DNA of 64,000 nt from Sinanaerobacter sp. ZZT-01. Its GTDB lineage: Bacteria; Bacillota; Clostridia; Peptostreptococcales; Anaerovoracaceae. Positions 27,285 through 36,045 of the stretch are shown here, one piece after another. Made by a program: the position numbers and the translations under genes. Below the pieces are notes generated by a model that saw nothing but the letters and a program-made list of their open reading frames with translations, did no database searches and was not told the origin of the DNA. The stretch is taken from NCBI RefSeq assembly GCF_035621135.1, contig NZ_CP141728.1:2728001-2792000 (forward strand), read 5' to 3'. Numbering within the stretch: position 1 is the first letter of the stretch; every line of letters starts with the position of its first letter.

Positions 27285-27977
27285 ATGAAAGCTGAAAAAT
27301 TATTACTGATTAAGGATAATCCTATTAGTGAAAAAACGATCAATACAGATAGAAAGAGAAAGAGCCAAGAACAAGAACACAAATCAGAGACAAATAGATT
27401 GAGTGAAGAATCCTATTATGCACATGGAAGCTCCTATATTGATGAGAATGTGAAGATTGGGAATGGAACCAAAATTTGGCATTTTTCACACATTCAAAAG
27501 AATGCAGTGATAGGAACAAACTGCAGTATAGGTCAAAATGTAAACATTGCACCAAATGTAACGATAGGCAATCATGTCAAAATTCAAAATAATGTATCGG
27601 TTTACGAGGGTGTGGAATTGGAGGATTACGTATTTTGCGGTCCGTCTTCGGTTTTTACCAATATCACTTTTCCACGCAGTAAATATCCGCAAAAAGGGAC
27701 GGAGTTCTATAAAAAAACGCTTGTAAAAGAAGGGGCAACATTAGGTGCCAACTCTACAGTCGTGTGCGGAAATATGATAGGTAAACATGCTTTTATCGCA
27801 GCAGGAGCAGTTGTTGCTTCAGATGTTCCAGACTATGGGTTTATGGTAGGCGTTCCAGCGAAACGCAAAGGATGGGTCTGCGAATGTGGAACAAAGTTGG
27901 AGAATGGACTGACGTGCAGTCACTGCGGCAGAAAATATGCAGAGCAGGATGGGAAATTAAGCGAGGTACTTAAATGA
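27285..27977 (+). CDS. WbpD-like UDP-sugar N-acetyltransferase (left-handed beta helix) with zinc-ribbon tail
   Basis: A 230-aa hexapeptide-repeat acetyltransferase. An unusual 40-residue polar N-terminal extension is followed at about residue 45 by YIDENVKIGNGTKIWHFSHIQ and repeated [IV]GxxxxI turns. The C-terminus GWVCECGTKLENGLTCSHCG is a CxC..CxxC zinc ribbon. WbpD-type enzymes acetylate the 3-amino group of UDP-GlcNAc3NA to give UDP-2,3-diacetamido-2,3-dideoxyglucuronate. ATG 27285 follows GGGGGAA. It overlaps the aminotransferase by 4 bases. Confidence 0.85.
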   Translation: MKAEKLLLIKDNPISEKTINTDRKRKSQEQEHKSETNRLSEESYYAHGSSYIDENVKIGNGTKIWHFSHIQKNAVIGTNCSIGQNVNIAPNVTIGNHVKIQNNVSVYEGVELEDYVFCGPSSVFTNITFPRSKYPQKGTEFYKKTLVKEGATLGANSTVVCGNMIGKHAFIAAGAVVASDVPDYGFMVGVPAKRKGWVCECGTKLENGLTCSHCGRKYAEQDGKLSEVLK

Positions 27978-29107
27978 TACAAATGAATGACCTTGTAAAA
28001 CAATATGATGGGATTCGGGATGACGTAGAAAGACGCATAGCCAAAGTGGTCAGACATGGAAAGTTTATCATGGGGCCTGAGATAGAGGAGCTGGAGAATA
28101 AGCTTCAGGATTATGTAGGAGTAAAGCATGCCGTAACTTGTTCCAGTGGTACAGATGCGCTGCTAATGGCATTACTTGCGTGGGGAATTGGGCCTGGGGA
28201 CGCTGTCTTTACCACGCCGTTTACATTTGTGGCAACTGCAGAAGTAATTGCAAATTTGGGAGCGACTCCTGTTTTTGTTGATATTGACCAAAATAGTTTT
28301 AACATGAATCCGTCCGAGCTGGAAAAGAGCGTAAAAAAAGTCCTAGAGATTGGTGAACTTAAGGCAAGTGTTATCATACCTGTCGATTTATTTGGCCTGC
28401 CTGCTGATTATGAAGAAATTTGGAAGACAGCAGATAAATACGATCTTAAAATTCTTGAAGATGGAGCACAGAGCTTTGGAAGTAGTCTAAAAGGGAAAAA
28501 AACCGGAAGTCTGGCTCATGTGGGAGCGACTTCTTTTTTTCCGGCAAAGCCGTTAGGCTGCTATGGAGATGGAGGGGCTGTATTTACAGACGATGACGAA
28601 ATGTATGAAATCCTTAAATCGATTCGTGTGCATGGAAAAGGAGAAGATAAGTACCATAATGTGAGAATTGGCTTAAATAGCCGATTGGATACCATGCAGG
28701 CTGCTGTTCTTCTTGCAAAATTGGAGGTTTTTGATCACGAGCTTTTTCTTAAGAATCGTATCGCATCACTATATCATAATAAATTACAAGGAATGGTTCA
28801 AACACCTCATGTAAATAAAACAGATGAATCCAGTTGGGCTCAGTACTCTGTTCTAAGCCAAAACGAAAAAGAAAGGGACTTATTTAAGAGTAAGCTGACA
28901 GAAGCTGGAATTTCTTCTGCAATTTATTATAAAACTCCATTGCATTTACAGCCGGTATTTAAAACTTTGGGATATGAAGAGGGTGACTTCCCTGTTGCAG
29001 AGGATATAAGCAAACGGATTTTAAGCTTACCAATGCACCCTTATTTGACAGAAGATGAAATCAATGCTGTTGTCAACGTGTTTTCTAAAACAATAGAGGC
29101 AATGTGA
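27974..29107 (+). CDS. WbpE-like DegT/DnrJ/EryC1/StrS sugar aminotransferase
   Basis: A 377-aa PLP enzyme of the sugar aminotransferase family. Motifs: SSGTDALLMALLAWGIGPGD, PVDLFGLPADYEEI, EDGAQSFGS, and FFPAKPLGCYGDGGAVFT with the catalytic Lys; HGKGEDKYHNVRIGLNSRLDTMQAA closes the site. It would transfer an amino group to C3 of the 3-keto UDP-GlcNAc acid made by the WbpA- and WbpB-like enzymes. It is coupled to the acetyltransferase (ATGA overlap), matching the order of these steps. Confidence 0.88.
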   Translation: MIQMNDLVKQYDGIRDDVERRIAKVVRHGKFIMGPEIEELENKLQDYVGVKHAVTCSSGTDALLMALLAWGIGPGDAVFTTPFTFVATAEVIANLGATPVFVDIDQNSFNMNPSELEKSVKKVLEIGELKASVIIPVDLFGLPADYEEIWKTADKYDLKILEDGAQSFGSSLKGKKTGSLAHVGATSFFPAKPLGCYGDGGAVFTDDDEMYEILKSIRVHGKGEDKYHNVRIGLNSRLDTMQAAVLLAKLEVFDHELFLKNRIASLYHNKLQGMVQTPHVNKTDESSWAQYSVLSQNEKERDLFKSKLTEAGISSAIYYKTPLHLQPVFKTLGYEEGDFPVAEDISKRILSLPMHPYLTEDEINAVVNVFSKTIEAM

Positions 29108-29186
29108 GCTGTTGAAGAAGTAAAACTTAATAAGAATTGATGCTGAATATGGAATTGATAAATTTATAAAAACTGAGGTGGTATCC

Positions 29187-30551
29187 ATGCATGTAAAAAA
29201 TCAAGAAAAAATAAAAGAACAATCAAGCATAAAACAGGAAGAAATTTATTCGAGTTTAATGAATAAAATTATGAATAAAACAGCGGTCATCGGAATCATA
29301 GGACTGGGTTATGTAGGTCTACCGTTGGCAATGGAAAAGGCTAAAGCCGGTTATAAAACAATAGGCTTTGATATCCAGAAGAAAAAGGTCGATATGGTTA
29401 ATAGCGGAGTCAGTTACATTGGAGACATACAAAGTGAAGATCTCATTAAGATGACTGCATCTGGTCAGCTAAGTGCTACAAATGACTGGAGCTTTATTAA
29501 AGAAGTAGATTGTGTGGCAATTTGTGTACCGACACCTCTGGATAAACACAAACAGCCAGATTTAAGTTATATCAAAGAATCGGTAAAGAATATTACGCAA
29601 GGGCTTCACAAAGGGATGCTGATTGTACTTGAAAGCACAACGTATCCAGGCACAACTGACGAACTTGTAAAGCCGTTATTAGAAGATTCGGGACTGAAAT
29701 GTGAAGAAGATTTCTTTTTAGCTTTTTCACCGGAAAGAGTTGATCCTGGCAATTTAATTTATAAAACGCAAAATACACCTAAAGTGGTGGGCGGTGTTGG
29801 CAAGAAAAGTACAGAATTAGCAGCAGCATTGTACCGAAATGTACTTTTTGGGGAAATTTTTGAAGTTTCCAGCCCTGAAGTTGCAGAGATGGAAAAGCTC
29901 CTTGAAAACACATATCGAAATGTGAATATCGCATTAGCAAATGAAATGTGCATTATCTGCGAAAAGATGGGTATTAATGTATGGGAGGTAATAGAGGCTG
30001 CAAAGACAAAGCCATATGGCTTTCAGCCGTTTTATCCAGGGCCTGGAATCGGTGGACATTGCATTCCTCTTGATCCTTATTATTTAACTTGGAAGGCGAA
30101 GGAATACGATTATGATTCTCGTTTGATAGAGGCAGCAGGAGAAATTAATTCATACATGCCTCAGTATGTGTCAGAACGAGCCATGAGGATATTAAATAAG
30201 TATAAAAAGACATTAAACGGAGCTGCAATTCTCATACTGGGAATTGCATATAAACCAGATATTCACGATATTAGAGAAAGTCCGGCTTTAAAGATTATTG
30301 AAGAATTGATTCGGCATGGAGCGACTGTCAGATATTCCGATCCGTATGTCGCCAACTTTCAATGGAAAGAGATTTTTTTAAATAGTGTAGAGCTTACCGC
30401 AGACGAAATAGAACGAGCCGATATGGTTATTATTTTAACGGATCACAGCTGTTATGATTATGCATTCATACAAAGCAATGCAAAGATAGTCTTTGATACA
30501 AAAAATGCAATGAAGCAGATCAAAAACAGATGTAATATAGAATGCATTTGA
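29187..30551 (+). CDS. WbpA-like UDP-N-acetylglucosamine 6-dehydrogenase family protein
   Basis: A 454-aa UDP-glucose/GDP-mannose dehydrogenase family enzyme. ATG 29187 follows GAGGTGG at normal spacing, with an earlier GTG at 29178 overlapping that site. The NAD-binding GIIGLGYVGLPLAME is near residue 40; LESTTYPGTTDE, KLLENTYRNVNIALANE with the catalytic Lys/Asn, and GPGIGGHCIPLDPYYL with the catalytic Cys are intact. It oxidises C6 of UDP-GlcNAc to the uronate, the first step of the diacetamido-uronate pathway. Confidence 0.9.
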   Translation: MHVKNQEKIKEQSSIKQEEIYSSLMNKIMNKTAVIGIIGLGYVGLPLAMEKAKAGYKTIGFDIQKKKVDMVNSGVSYIGDIQSEDLIKMTASGQLSATNDWSFIKEVDCVAICVPTPLDKHKQPDLSYIKESVKNITQGLHKGMLIVLESTTYPGTTDELVKPLLEDSGLKCEEDFFLAFSPERVDPGNLIYKTQNTPKVVGGVGKKSTELAAALYRNVLFGEIFEVSSPEVAEMEKLLENTYRNVNIALANEMCIICEKMGINVWEVIEAAKTKPYGFQPFYPGPGIGGHCIPLDPYYLTWKAKEYDYDSRLIEAAGEINSYMPQYVSERAMRILNKYKKTLNGAAILILGIAYKPDIHDIRESPALKIIEELIRHGATVRYSDPYVANFQWKEIFLNSVELTADEIERADMVIILTDHSCYDYAFIQSNAKIVFDTKNAMKQIKNRCNIECI

Positions 30552-30809
30552 ATAAGTATGATCTAGTTTAATTGAAATAGATGAAAGAAAAAATATTGGA
30601 GGAGACCGGTCATTATTTGATTTTTTTCGCTTTACGTAAATTACAGTAGATAAATGATATGGATAAGAAATAGGTGCTTGAATAAAGAATGGACAGAAAT
30701 ATCCTGGTATATCTGAAACACAGCATGTGGATTTTAGTTAAGTATGAATATTTCTTTGAACTATATAGGAAGTAGTTTGTTACGGAGAAGAGCATGGAGG
30801 GATATCAAG

Positions 30810-31094
30810 GTGAATCAATATAACAACATATTTTTGGGCGCAAATGTAATAGAATCTACATCGATATTTCAAACTGCAGTCGCAAGCATCTTGTGTACAC
30901 AGGCTGATTATTTGGATACATTGCTTAGAAGAAATGAATCAACGAGAATTTTAATGGAAGCAAATGAACAAATTTGCCAAATGATTTCCAGTATAAAATT
31001 TCTTGAAAAGTCAATTGTTAACGAGATTGAAGATGGTATTGAAATACGAAAGCAAAAACAGCCTGATCCGATTCGGTATAGGGCTCCTTTTTAA
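30810..31094 (+). CDS. Small helical protein B (paralog of 26752)
   Basis: A 94-aa protein if GTG 30810 is used; GGAGGG lies eight bases before it. An in-frame ATG at 30744 would add 22 residues but has no site. The length and C-terminal pattern QMISSIKFLEKSIVNEI match protein A at 26752, as does LGA near its N-terminus. It is less Ser/Thr-rich and ends in a Lys/Pro/Arg tail. It is inserted between the WbpA- and WbpB-like genes, so the small proteins are tied to this pathway by position. Function unknown. Confidence 0.6.
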   Translation: MNQYNNIFLGANVIESTSIFQTAVASILCTQADYLDTLLRRNESTRILMEANEQICQMISSIKFLEKSIVNEIEDGIEIRKQKQPDPIRYRAPF

Positions 31095-31220
31095 AAAGAA
31101 GATAGTAAAATAATAGCAGCAGTGCATGTTGCTTGTATATATCATTAATAATGAAAATAAACATATTAAAAGCATATATTGATAGAGTTTTAAAGTATAT
31201 AAGAAATGAGGGAATGATAC

Positions 31221-32189
31221 ATGTCAGAATGCCAATTGTGTGTAGTAGGAGGCGGGCGCTGGGGAGAAAATCATATCAAAACCCTATATGAAATGGGAAG
31301 TCTTGCGGGCATTGTTGATCTTGATGCGAAGCGGCTTGCTGTACTTTCTGAGCAATATGTAGATGTAAAAACCTTCAATAATTTGGAAGATGCTTTGAGT
31401 GGTAAGTTTGAAGGATTTATAGTGGCGACTTCAGCAAAGACTCATTATAAATTAGCAAAAAAGTTATTAAAAGCCGGTCAAAATGTTTTAGTTGAAAAAC
31501 CACTTGCATTATCATCAAAAGATTCAGAAGAATTAGTATCGATGTCAAAACAATACGGAGGAACCTTGCTGGCTGGACACCAATTATTATTTCATCCTGC
31601 TGTCATGAAGATAAAACAGATAATTGATACAGGGGTAATTGGGAAGCTTAGGTATATAAGCACATCAAGAGTAAAATTAGGAACGGTTCGTCAAACAGAG
31701 AATGTAATTTGGTCATTTGCACCACACGATCTGTCTGTAATAAATTATCTAACTGGGCAGGTTCCGATTAAAACGGACGCCTTTGCTTCTTCATTTTTGC
31801 AGGCTGGGATCTTTGATATGGCAAATATCGAGTTGACATATTCAAATCATGTCAAGGGATTCATTTCTGTTTCTTGGCTGCACCCTGTAAAGGAGCAGAA
31901 AATTACTGTAGTCGGTGACCAAGCGATGTTAACTTTTGATGACTCTTCTCGAAACAAGGAACTGTATTTACACAAAAAAAAGATTGATATGACAGGAGAA
32001 TGTCCTGTGAGTGTGGATGGAGGAATTGAAAAGATCGATTATGTTTATTCTCCACCGTTAAAAAATGAACTGAATTATTTTATTGAACTGATTCGTTCTT
32101 CCGAGAAGAGGGAGTATGGGCAAAACGGCCATGAGGTAGTTAAGCTGCTTGAAAAAATAACACACGATCTCAATATAATAAAAAGTTAG
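31221..32189 (+). CDS. WbpB-like Gfo/Idh/MocA-family oxidoreductase
   Basis: A 322-aa NAD-dependent sugar oxidoreductase. VVGGGRWGENHIKTLYEMG is the Rossmann motif at residues 8-26; VEKPLALSSKDSEELV is the EKP signature of the family, and GHQLLFHPAVMKIKQII with SFAPHDLSVINYL (catalytic His) follows. WbpB-type members oxidise C3 of UDP-GlcNAcA. The gene is 126 bases after protein B. With the genes at 27285, 27974 and 29187 the four steps to UDP-GlcNAc3NAcA are complete; a WbpI-like 2-epimerase is not seen. Confidence 0.87.
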   Translation: MSECQLCVVGGGRWGENHIKTLYEMGSLAGIVDLDAKRLAVLSEQYVDVKTFNNLEDALSGKFEGFIVATSAKTHYKLAKKLLKAGQNVLVEKPLALSSKDSEELVSMSKQYGGTLLAGHQLLFHPAVMKIKQIIDTGVIGKLRYISTSRVKLGTVRQTENVIWSFAPHDLSVINYLTGQVPIKTDAFASSFLQAGIFDMANIELTYSNHVKGFISVSWLHPVKEQKITVVGDQAMLTFDDSSRNKELYLHKKKIDMTGECPVSVDGGIEKIDYVYSPPLKNELNYFIELIRSSEKREYGQNGHEVVKLLEKITHDLNIIKS

Positions 32190-32356
32190 ATGTGGCAATA
32201 AGATAAGAAGAGGAAATTTCCTGGGAAATGGAATGGTAAAGGGGATGATTGGGAAATATGTAATACATATGAGATTTTTGATTAACAAAATTTATAGGTA
32301 TGAAAATAAATATGTAAGATATTATGCTATGAAGAGTTTATGAAAGAGGTGGTTCA

Positions 32357-33307
32357 ATGAAAAAAGAAATATATCTGGCGGGAGGCTGCTTTTGGGGGAC
32401 TGAAAAATACTTTGAGAGCATTCCGGGAGTTTTGTCTACGGAAGTCGGATATGCAAATGGCGGAACAGAAAATCCAACGTATGAAGAAGTGTGCTATAAC
32501 GATACCGGGCATGCAGAGACGGTAAAAGTAGAATATGAAGAGAGTAAGATTGGATTGCCATATTTGTTAGAGCTGTACTATGATGCAATCAATCCGGTGA
32601 GCGTAAACCGTCAGGGTGGAGATATCGGACAACAGTATAGGACCGGAATTTATTTTACTAATGGAGCAGACGAACCGGTAATTCATGATTCTATTAAAAA
32701 GCTCCAAGAAAAACATAGGGAAAAAATTGCAATCGAAGTAAAACCGCTATTGAATTATTATAGAGCAGAAGAATATCATCAAAATTATTTAGATAAAAAT
32801 CCAGGCGGGTATTGTCATATTGATACCGATCAATTTGAAAAAGCAAAACATGCTGCTGATGTAAGTCGCATATACCCGAAAAGAGAACAGGATGAATTGA
32901 AAAAAAGCTTATCAGACCTGCAGTTTACGGTGACGCAGAATGGAAACACAGAACCTCCGTTTCAAAATGAATTTTTTAATGAATTTCGTGAAGGAATTTA
33001 TGTGGATATTACCACAGGAGAACCTCTCTTTCTATCAAGTGATAAGTTTGAATCCGGATGTGGATGGCCTAGTTTTTCAAAGCCAATTGATGCAGAGAAG
33101 TTGATTGATGTGACTGATAAAAGCTATGGGATGGTACGTACTGAGGTAAGAAGTAAAAACAGCGATGCACATTTGGGACATGTATTTAAAGATGGACCTG
33201 TCGATAAAGGAGGACTTCGTTATTGTATTAACAGTGCGTCGCTTCGGTTCATTCCAAAGGAAAAAATGGAGATCGAAGGTTATGGTGACTATTTAAATCG
33301 ATTATGA
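32357..33307 (+). CDS. msrAB: Bifunctional peptide methionine sulfoxide reductase MsrA/MsrB
   Basis: A 316-aa fusion. MsrA covers residues 1-160 with active-site GGCFWG (Cys12) and [10 protein letters not shown]; MsrB covers about 180-316 with [20 protein letters not shown] and catalytic [11 protein letters not shown]. It reduces both S and R methionine sulfoxides. RBS AAGAGGTGG precedes ATG 32357. A typical MsrB zinc CxxC pair is not obvious in the first part of MsrB. Likely oxidative-stress repair; no signal peptide, so cytoplasmic. Confidence 0.93.
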   Translation: MKKEIYLAGGCFWGTEKYFESIPGVLSTEVGYANGGTENPTYEEVCYNDTGHAETVKVEYEESKIGLPYLLELYYDAINPVSVNRQGGDIGQQYRTGIYFTNGADEPVIHDSIKKLQEKHREKIAIEVKPLLNYYRAEEYHQNYLDKNPGGYCHIDTDQFEKAKHAADVSRIYPKREQDELKKSLSDLQFTVTQNGNTEPPFQNEFFNEFREGIYVDITTGEPLFLSSDKFESGCGWPSFSKPIDAEKLIDVTDKSYGMVRTEVRSKNSDAHLGHVFKDGPVDKGGLRYCINSASLRFIPKEKMEIEGYGDYLNRL

Positions 33308-33402
33308 TGGTCAAAAAAATGGATTTACTTGAAAGAGGCAAATATAGATTGATATAATATATAAGATTCGGTTAAAAAATGGATAAGAAAGGATGAAATA
33401 CA

Positions 33403-33831
33403 ATGCTTTGGAAAGATAAATATGAATTAGGAGTTTCCCTTGTGGATGAGCAGCATAAAGAATTGTTTCAACGTGTCGAAAATTTCGTGACGACATTACG
33501 TTCTTCCGCATCTTGGGAAGAGAAAGTGCAGCGTGTGAACGAAACCCTTGAATTTATGAATGGATACGTTGTGGAGCATTTTCGAGACGAAGAAGCGTAT
33601 CAAAAACACATTGGTTATCCTGGCTATGAAGCACATAAGAAGATTCATGCCGATATGGTCAACTATGTGATGAAGGTTACTTCTGAGTATGAGAACAGCG
33701 GATTTAATGAACAATTGATGCAGCAATTTGCAGGCAAACTTCTAGCATGGCTGATTAATCATGTGGCAGCGGAGGATCAGAGAATTGCTGCGTATGCAAT
33801 TGAAAAGGGGGTAGAAAACAATGCTGAATAA
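33403..33831 (+). CDS. Bacteriohemerythrin
   Basis: A 142-aa four-helix diiron O2-binding protein. Ligand motifs are in order: SLVDEQHKELF, VEHFRDEEAYQKHIGYPGYEAHKKIH and WLINHVAAEDQ, giving the His/Glu/Asp set of the family. RBS AAGGATG-like sequence precedes ATG 33403. The stop overlaps the CheX-like gene by 11 bases, so the two are probably co-translated and may work in oxygen sensing or avoidance. Confidence 0.9.
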   Translation: MLWKDKYELGVSLVDEQHKELFQRVENFVTTLRSSASWEEKVQRVNETLEFMNGYVVEHFRDEEAYQKHIGYPGYEAHKKIHADMVNYVMKVTSEYENSGFNEQLMQQFAGKLLAWLINHVAAEDQRIAAYAIEKGVENNAE

Positions 33832-34276
33832 TCTTCAGGACTCCTTTTTAGAGGCAACCCGCAATGTATTTGAGTTGATGCTAGACCTTTCTGAACTATC
33901 TGAGCAGCCTATGGAATCTTTCAACTATGAGGATGTGCTGGATATTTCGATTGGTGTAGTCGGAGAATTACAGGGAGAGGTCGTTTACCGTTTCCCGAAT
34001 AAGACTTCACTGGGTATGGTAAATATTATGACAAGCATGGAGTTGGACACGGTAGATGATTTCGTAACTTCTGCAATTTCTGAAATTGCGAATATTATCA
34101 GTGGTAATGTTCTGACAATGCTTGCTGCACAGGATGTGAAATGCGACATATTACCTCCGGTGTTTGCGAAGCCGGATGACAGCAAGCAATACTCTTTACA
34201 TACAGATTGCTGCATTTCCAGTTCAGTAGGTGATGTTTGCTTAGACATAAGACTAAACCCTGCTGAATCCGTTTAG
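33821..34276 (+). CDS. CheX-like chemotaxis phosphatase-fold protein
   Basis: A 151-aa CheC/CheX/FliY-fold protein. The central helix DDFVTSAISEIANIISGNVLTML includes the ExxN pair used by CheX to dephosphorylate CheY-P. GGGGG lies nine bases before ATG 33821. Other chemotaxis genes are absent nearby. Coupling to hemerythrin suggests modulation of a signal by oxygen, which is inference. Confidence 0.78.
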   Translation: MLNNLQDSFLEATRNVFELMLDLSELSEQPMESFNYEDVLDISIGVVGELQGEVVYRFPNKTSLGMVNIMTSMELDTVDDFVTSAISEIANIISGNVLTMLAAQDVKCDILPPVFAKPDDSKQYSLHTDCCISSSVGDVCLDIRLNPAESV

Positions 34277-34299
34277 AAAAACAAGAAACAAGATTTGAT

Positions 34300-34334
34300 A
34301 AAAAAGGTGCATTTGAGAAAGATGCGCCTTTTTT
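34300..34334 (+). terminator. Terminator after the hemerythrin-CheX pair
   Basis: AAAAAAGGTGCAT pairs with ATGCGCCTTTTTT (one G-T pair), loop of about nine bases, T-tract included. It is 24 bases after the CheX stop. Confidence 0.8.
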
Positions 34335-34385
34335 ATGAACAGATATAAATATACAAGTGAAATATACAATCACATATATTTATCA

Positions 34386-34414
34386 TTGACAAATATATGT
34401 GAAAATGATAAGTT
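34386..34414 (+). promoter_or_regulatory. Promoter, copy 1 of a duplicated promoter
   Basis: TTGACA, 17-base spacer, TAAGTT. The 20 bases TTATCATTGACAAATATAT with flanks are repeated at 35960-35978, where TTGACA is again 17 bases from TAAAGT. The pair drives the two small-gene cassettes of this patch. Confidence 0.6.
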
Positions 34415-34463
34415 GTGTTTATAAATAAGATATAAGCTTGTTTAATGAAATAAAGAAGGGAAA

Positions 34464-34747
34464 ATGATAATGATTCTAATGTTTCAGTAAGCTTAGATGG
34501 AAAAACATATGAATTTTCCGATTCAGAGATTAAAAGAGCTGCGGAACTAAATAATGTAGATAAGGAACAGTTAAAGAAAGAAATTGAAAATGGGGCTGAT
34601 CAAGATGGAAGGTTTTCTCCGTTTTCTAAATTGACCCCTTTAAATAATGGGCTTACAGAAAAAGAATTGGATAAATTGAATGAACAGAAAGTATCCTCAA
34701 CAGATGATGCGGGTAACTGGGATTTCACCATATTCACCGAACCGTGA
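34464..34747 (+). pseudogene. Small hypothetical gene, frameshifted near its start
   Basis: AAGAAGGG and ATG 34464 are well placed, but this frame stops after eight codons. The next frame, open from about 34455 to TGA 34745, reads like coding sequence (DNDSNVSVSLDGKTYEFSD, later ELNNVDKEQLKKEIENG and GNWDFTIFTEP) but has no start codon. A one-base slip in ATGATAATGAT would join them. The product would be about 93 acidic residues, unrecognised. A leaderless or rare start is an alternative. Confidence 0.45.
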
Positions 34748-34763
34748 AAACGATAGCTTAAGG

Positions 34764-34880
34764 ATGAATGCATTTTTTGATCCTGAGACAGGAGAAATCG
34801 TTTCTGCGGCCGAGCAGGTCGGATATGATGAAGAAGGGCGTTCCGTTTGGGAAGACGTTTGCGTGGATTCTGTACCGTGA
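34764..34880 (+). CDS. Possible 38-aa small protein
   Basis: Begins MNAFFDPETGEIVSAAEQVG, acidic, with two aromatic-rich turns, ending VCVDSVP. AAGG lies directly before ATG, which is weak; an upstream in-frame ATG at 34680 is possible. It follows the frameshifted gene in another frame and may be part of the same decayed unit. Confidence 0.35.
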   Translation: MNAFFDPETGEIVSAAEQVGYDEEGRSVWEDVCVDSVP

Positions 34881-34897
34881 AAGGATGGTTAATTTGA

Positions 34898-35365
34898 ATG
34901 AAAAAAATAATAATAGTTATTTTCACTTTAATTTTATGCATATCGCTGGCAGCCTGCGATGAAGCTCAAAATAATCTGCCGGCAGATGGTGAAGTTTATA
35001 CAGGATATATCTCATTAAATGGTGATACGCTAAATTTGGATACGTTTGAGATTATAACACTTGAAGATAAGAGCCGGATGCAGGAACTTGATTTGGAAGA
35101 AACGGATATGCCTGACGGATATTATTTTAACGCATTAAATGAAATGAAATCATTTGTTATTGATGATAATACAGAGTATATATTCTTTGATACATCTAAT
35201 TTGTTTGTTGACGAAAATGCGCAGGATAAAGAATATAACACAACAGATAAAGAAGAGTTTTATCAATTTCTGTATAGAGGAGAAGAGGTTCCTATGAAGG
35301 TTCCGTTTGAAGTTAAGATGAAGGATGGCATTGCAGTAACTATCAAAGAGATTTTTGTAAACTAA
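34898..35365 (+). CDS. Hypothetical small lipoprotein
   Basis: A 155-aa protein with signal peptide and lipobox SLAAC (Cys near residue 20). The mature part is acidic, with DGEVYTGYISLNGDTLNLDT and a C-terminal beta-rich GIAVTIKEIFVN. AGGATGG precedes the start. It resembles many small uncharacterised clostridial lipoproteins that start with a GxI.. beta strand. No function assigned. Confidence 0.65.
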   Translation: MKKIIIVIFTLILCISLAACDEAQNNLPADGEVYTGYISLNGDTLNLDTFEIITLEDKSRMQELDLEETDMPDGYYFNALNEMKSFVIDDNTEYIFFDTSNLFVDENAQDKEYNTTDKEEFYQFLYRGEEVPMKVPFEVKMKDGIAVTIKEIFVN

Positions 35366-35964
35366 CTATCCGTATGGAACAGGAGATAAACTAAATGTAA
35401 AAAAATCAAAATGATGGAATCTAGGATTCCTATTTGTACCATTCTGCGTCGTAGATTTCCTAGCTTACCTTACTTTAGCTTGGTTTCAGATAAAAAGTTA
35501 GAGATATGTGGAAGTGTTTGTTTCGGTTATTTTCTAACTGTATTGTTAAAAAGCATCTATTTGGAGAGAAAACAATTAAAGAATATTATTGAAAGCTGAA
35601 AAGTTGATTCAAGTAAAGCTTAAATAAATTTGAAAAAGCAGAGTATGGTGCATTCATAATGATGCCTTTGAGTATTATGTCTCCAAAGTGATTAATAAAC
35701 ATTGCAATAATAGCTATCCATTTTAGTGTACTTCCTGCAAAATATCCTTGTACCTTTCTGTTTGTCATCGTTTACTCCCTTAAATACTTTTTATGATCTT
35801 TTAATTGAATGGTATATCTTATATTTCCAGAATAAAGAAGGATATATAAACAGTATCGACACATTGAGTTTATTGGAATCGTTACTGTATTGTAATAGAA
35901 GCCTTAGTAATAAATTTATTCTCATCTAAAATATTGAGAGGAATTTTAATAATATATACTTATC
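35366..35964. other. Decayed stretch between cassettes
   Basis: About 600 bases with a GGAATC-TAG-GATTCC hairpin at 35416-35430 (shared with 27111), a TraX fragment on the minus strand (35586-35768) and no convincing intact gene. AT-rich. Short open frames here are not supported by ribosome binding sites. Confidence 0.5.
35586..35768 (-). pseudogene. TraX-family N-terminal remnant
   Basis: 60 residues beginning MTNRKVQGYFAGSTLKWIAI. The segment LKWIAIIAMFINHFGDIIL matches the first membrane helix of TraX-family acyltransferase-like proteins (LKxIAxxxMxIDHxG), with Asp of IDH replaced by Asn. TraX proteins are normally above 200 residues; the frame stops after the first helix. GGGAG precedes the start. 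A remnant of a larger gene. Confidence 0.5.
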
Positions 35965-35965
35965 A

Positions 35966-35994
35966 TTGACAAATATATTCGAATGTAATAAAGT
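35966..35994 (+). promoter_or_regulatory. Promoter, copy 2 of a duplicated promoter
   Basis: TTGACA, 17 bases, TAAAGT, within the repeat shared with 34380-34398. It lies about 75 bases before the 36046 gene. A seven-codon frame MNKRDNW (36016-36039) sits between, just before AGGAGG. Confidence 0.6.
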
Positions 35995-36045
35995 TATTAT
36001 AGAAGAACTGACAATATGAATAAAAGAGATAATTGGTAAAAGGAG

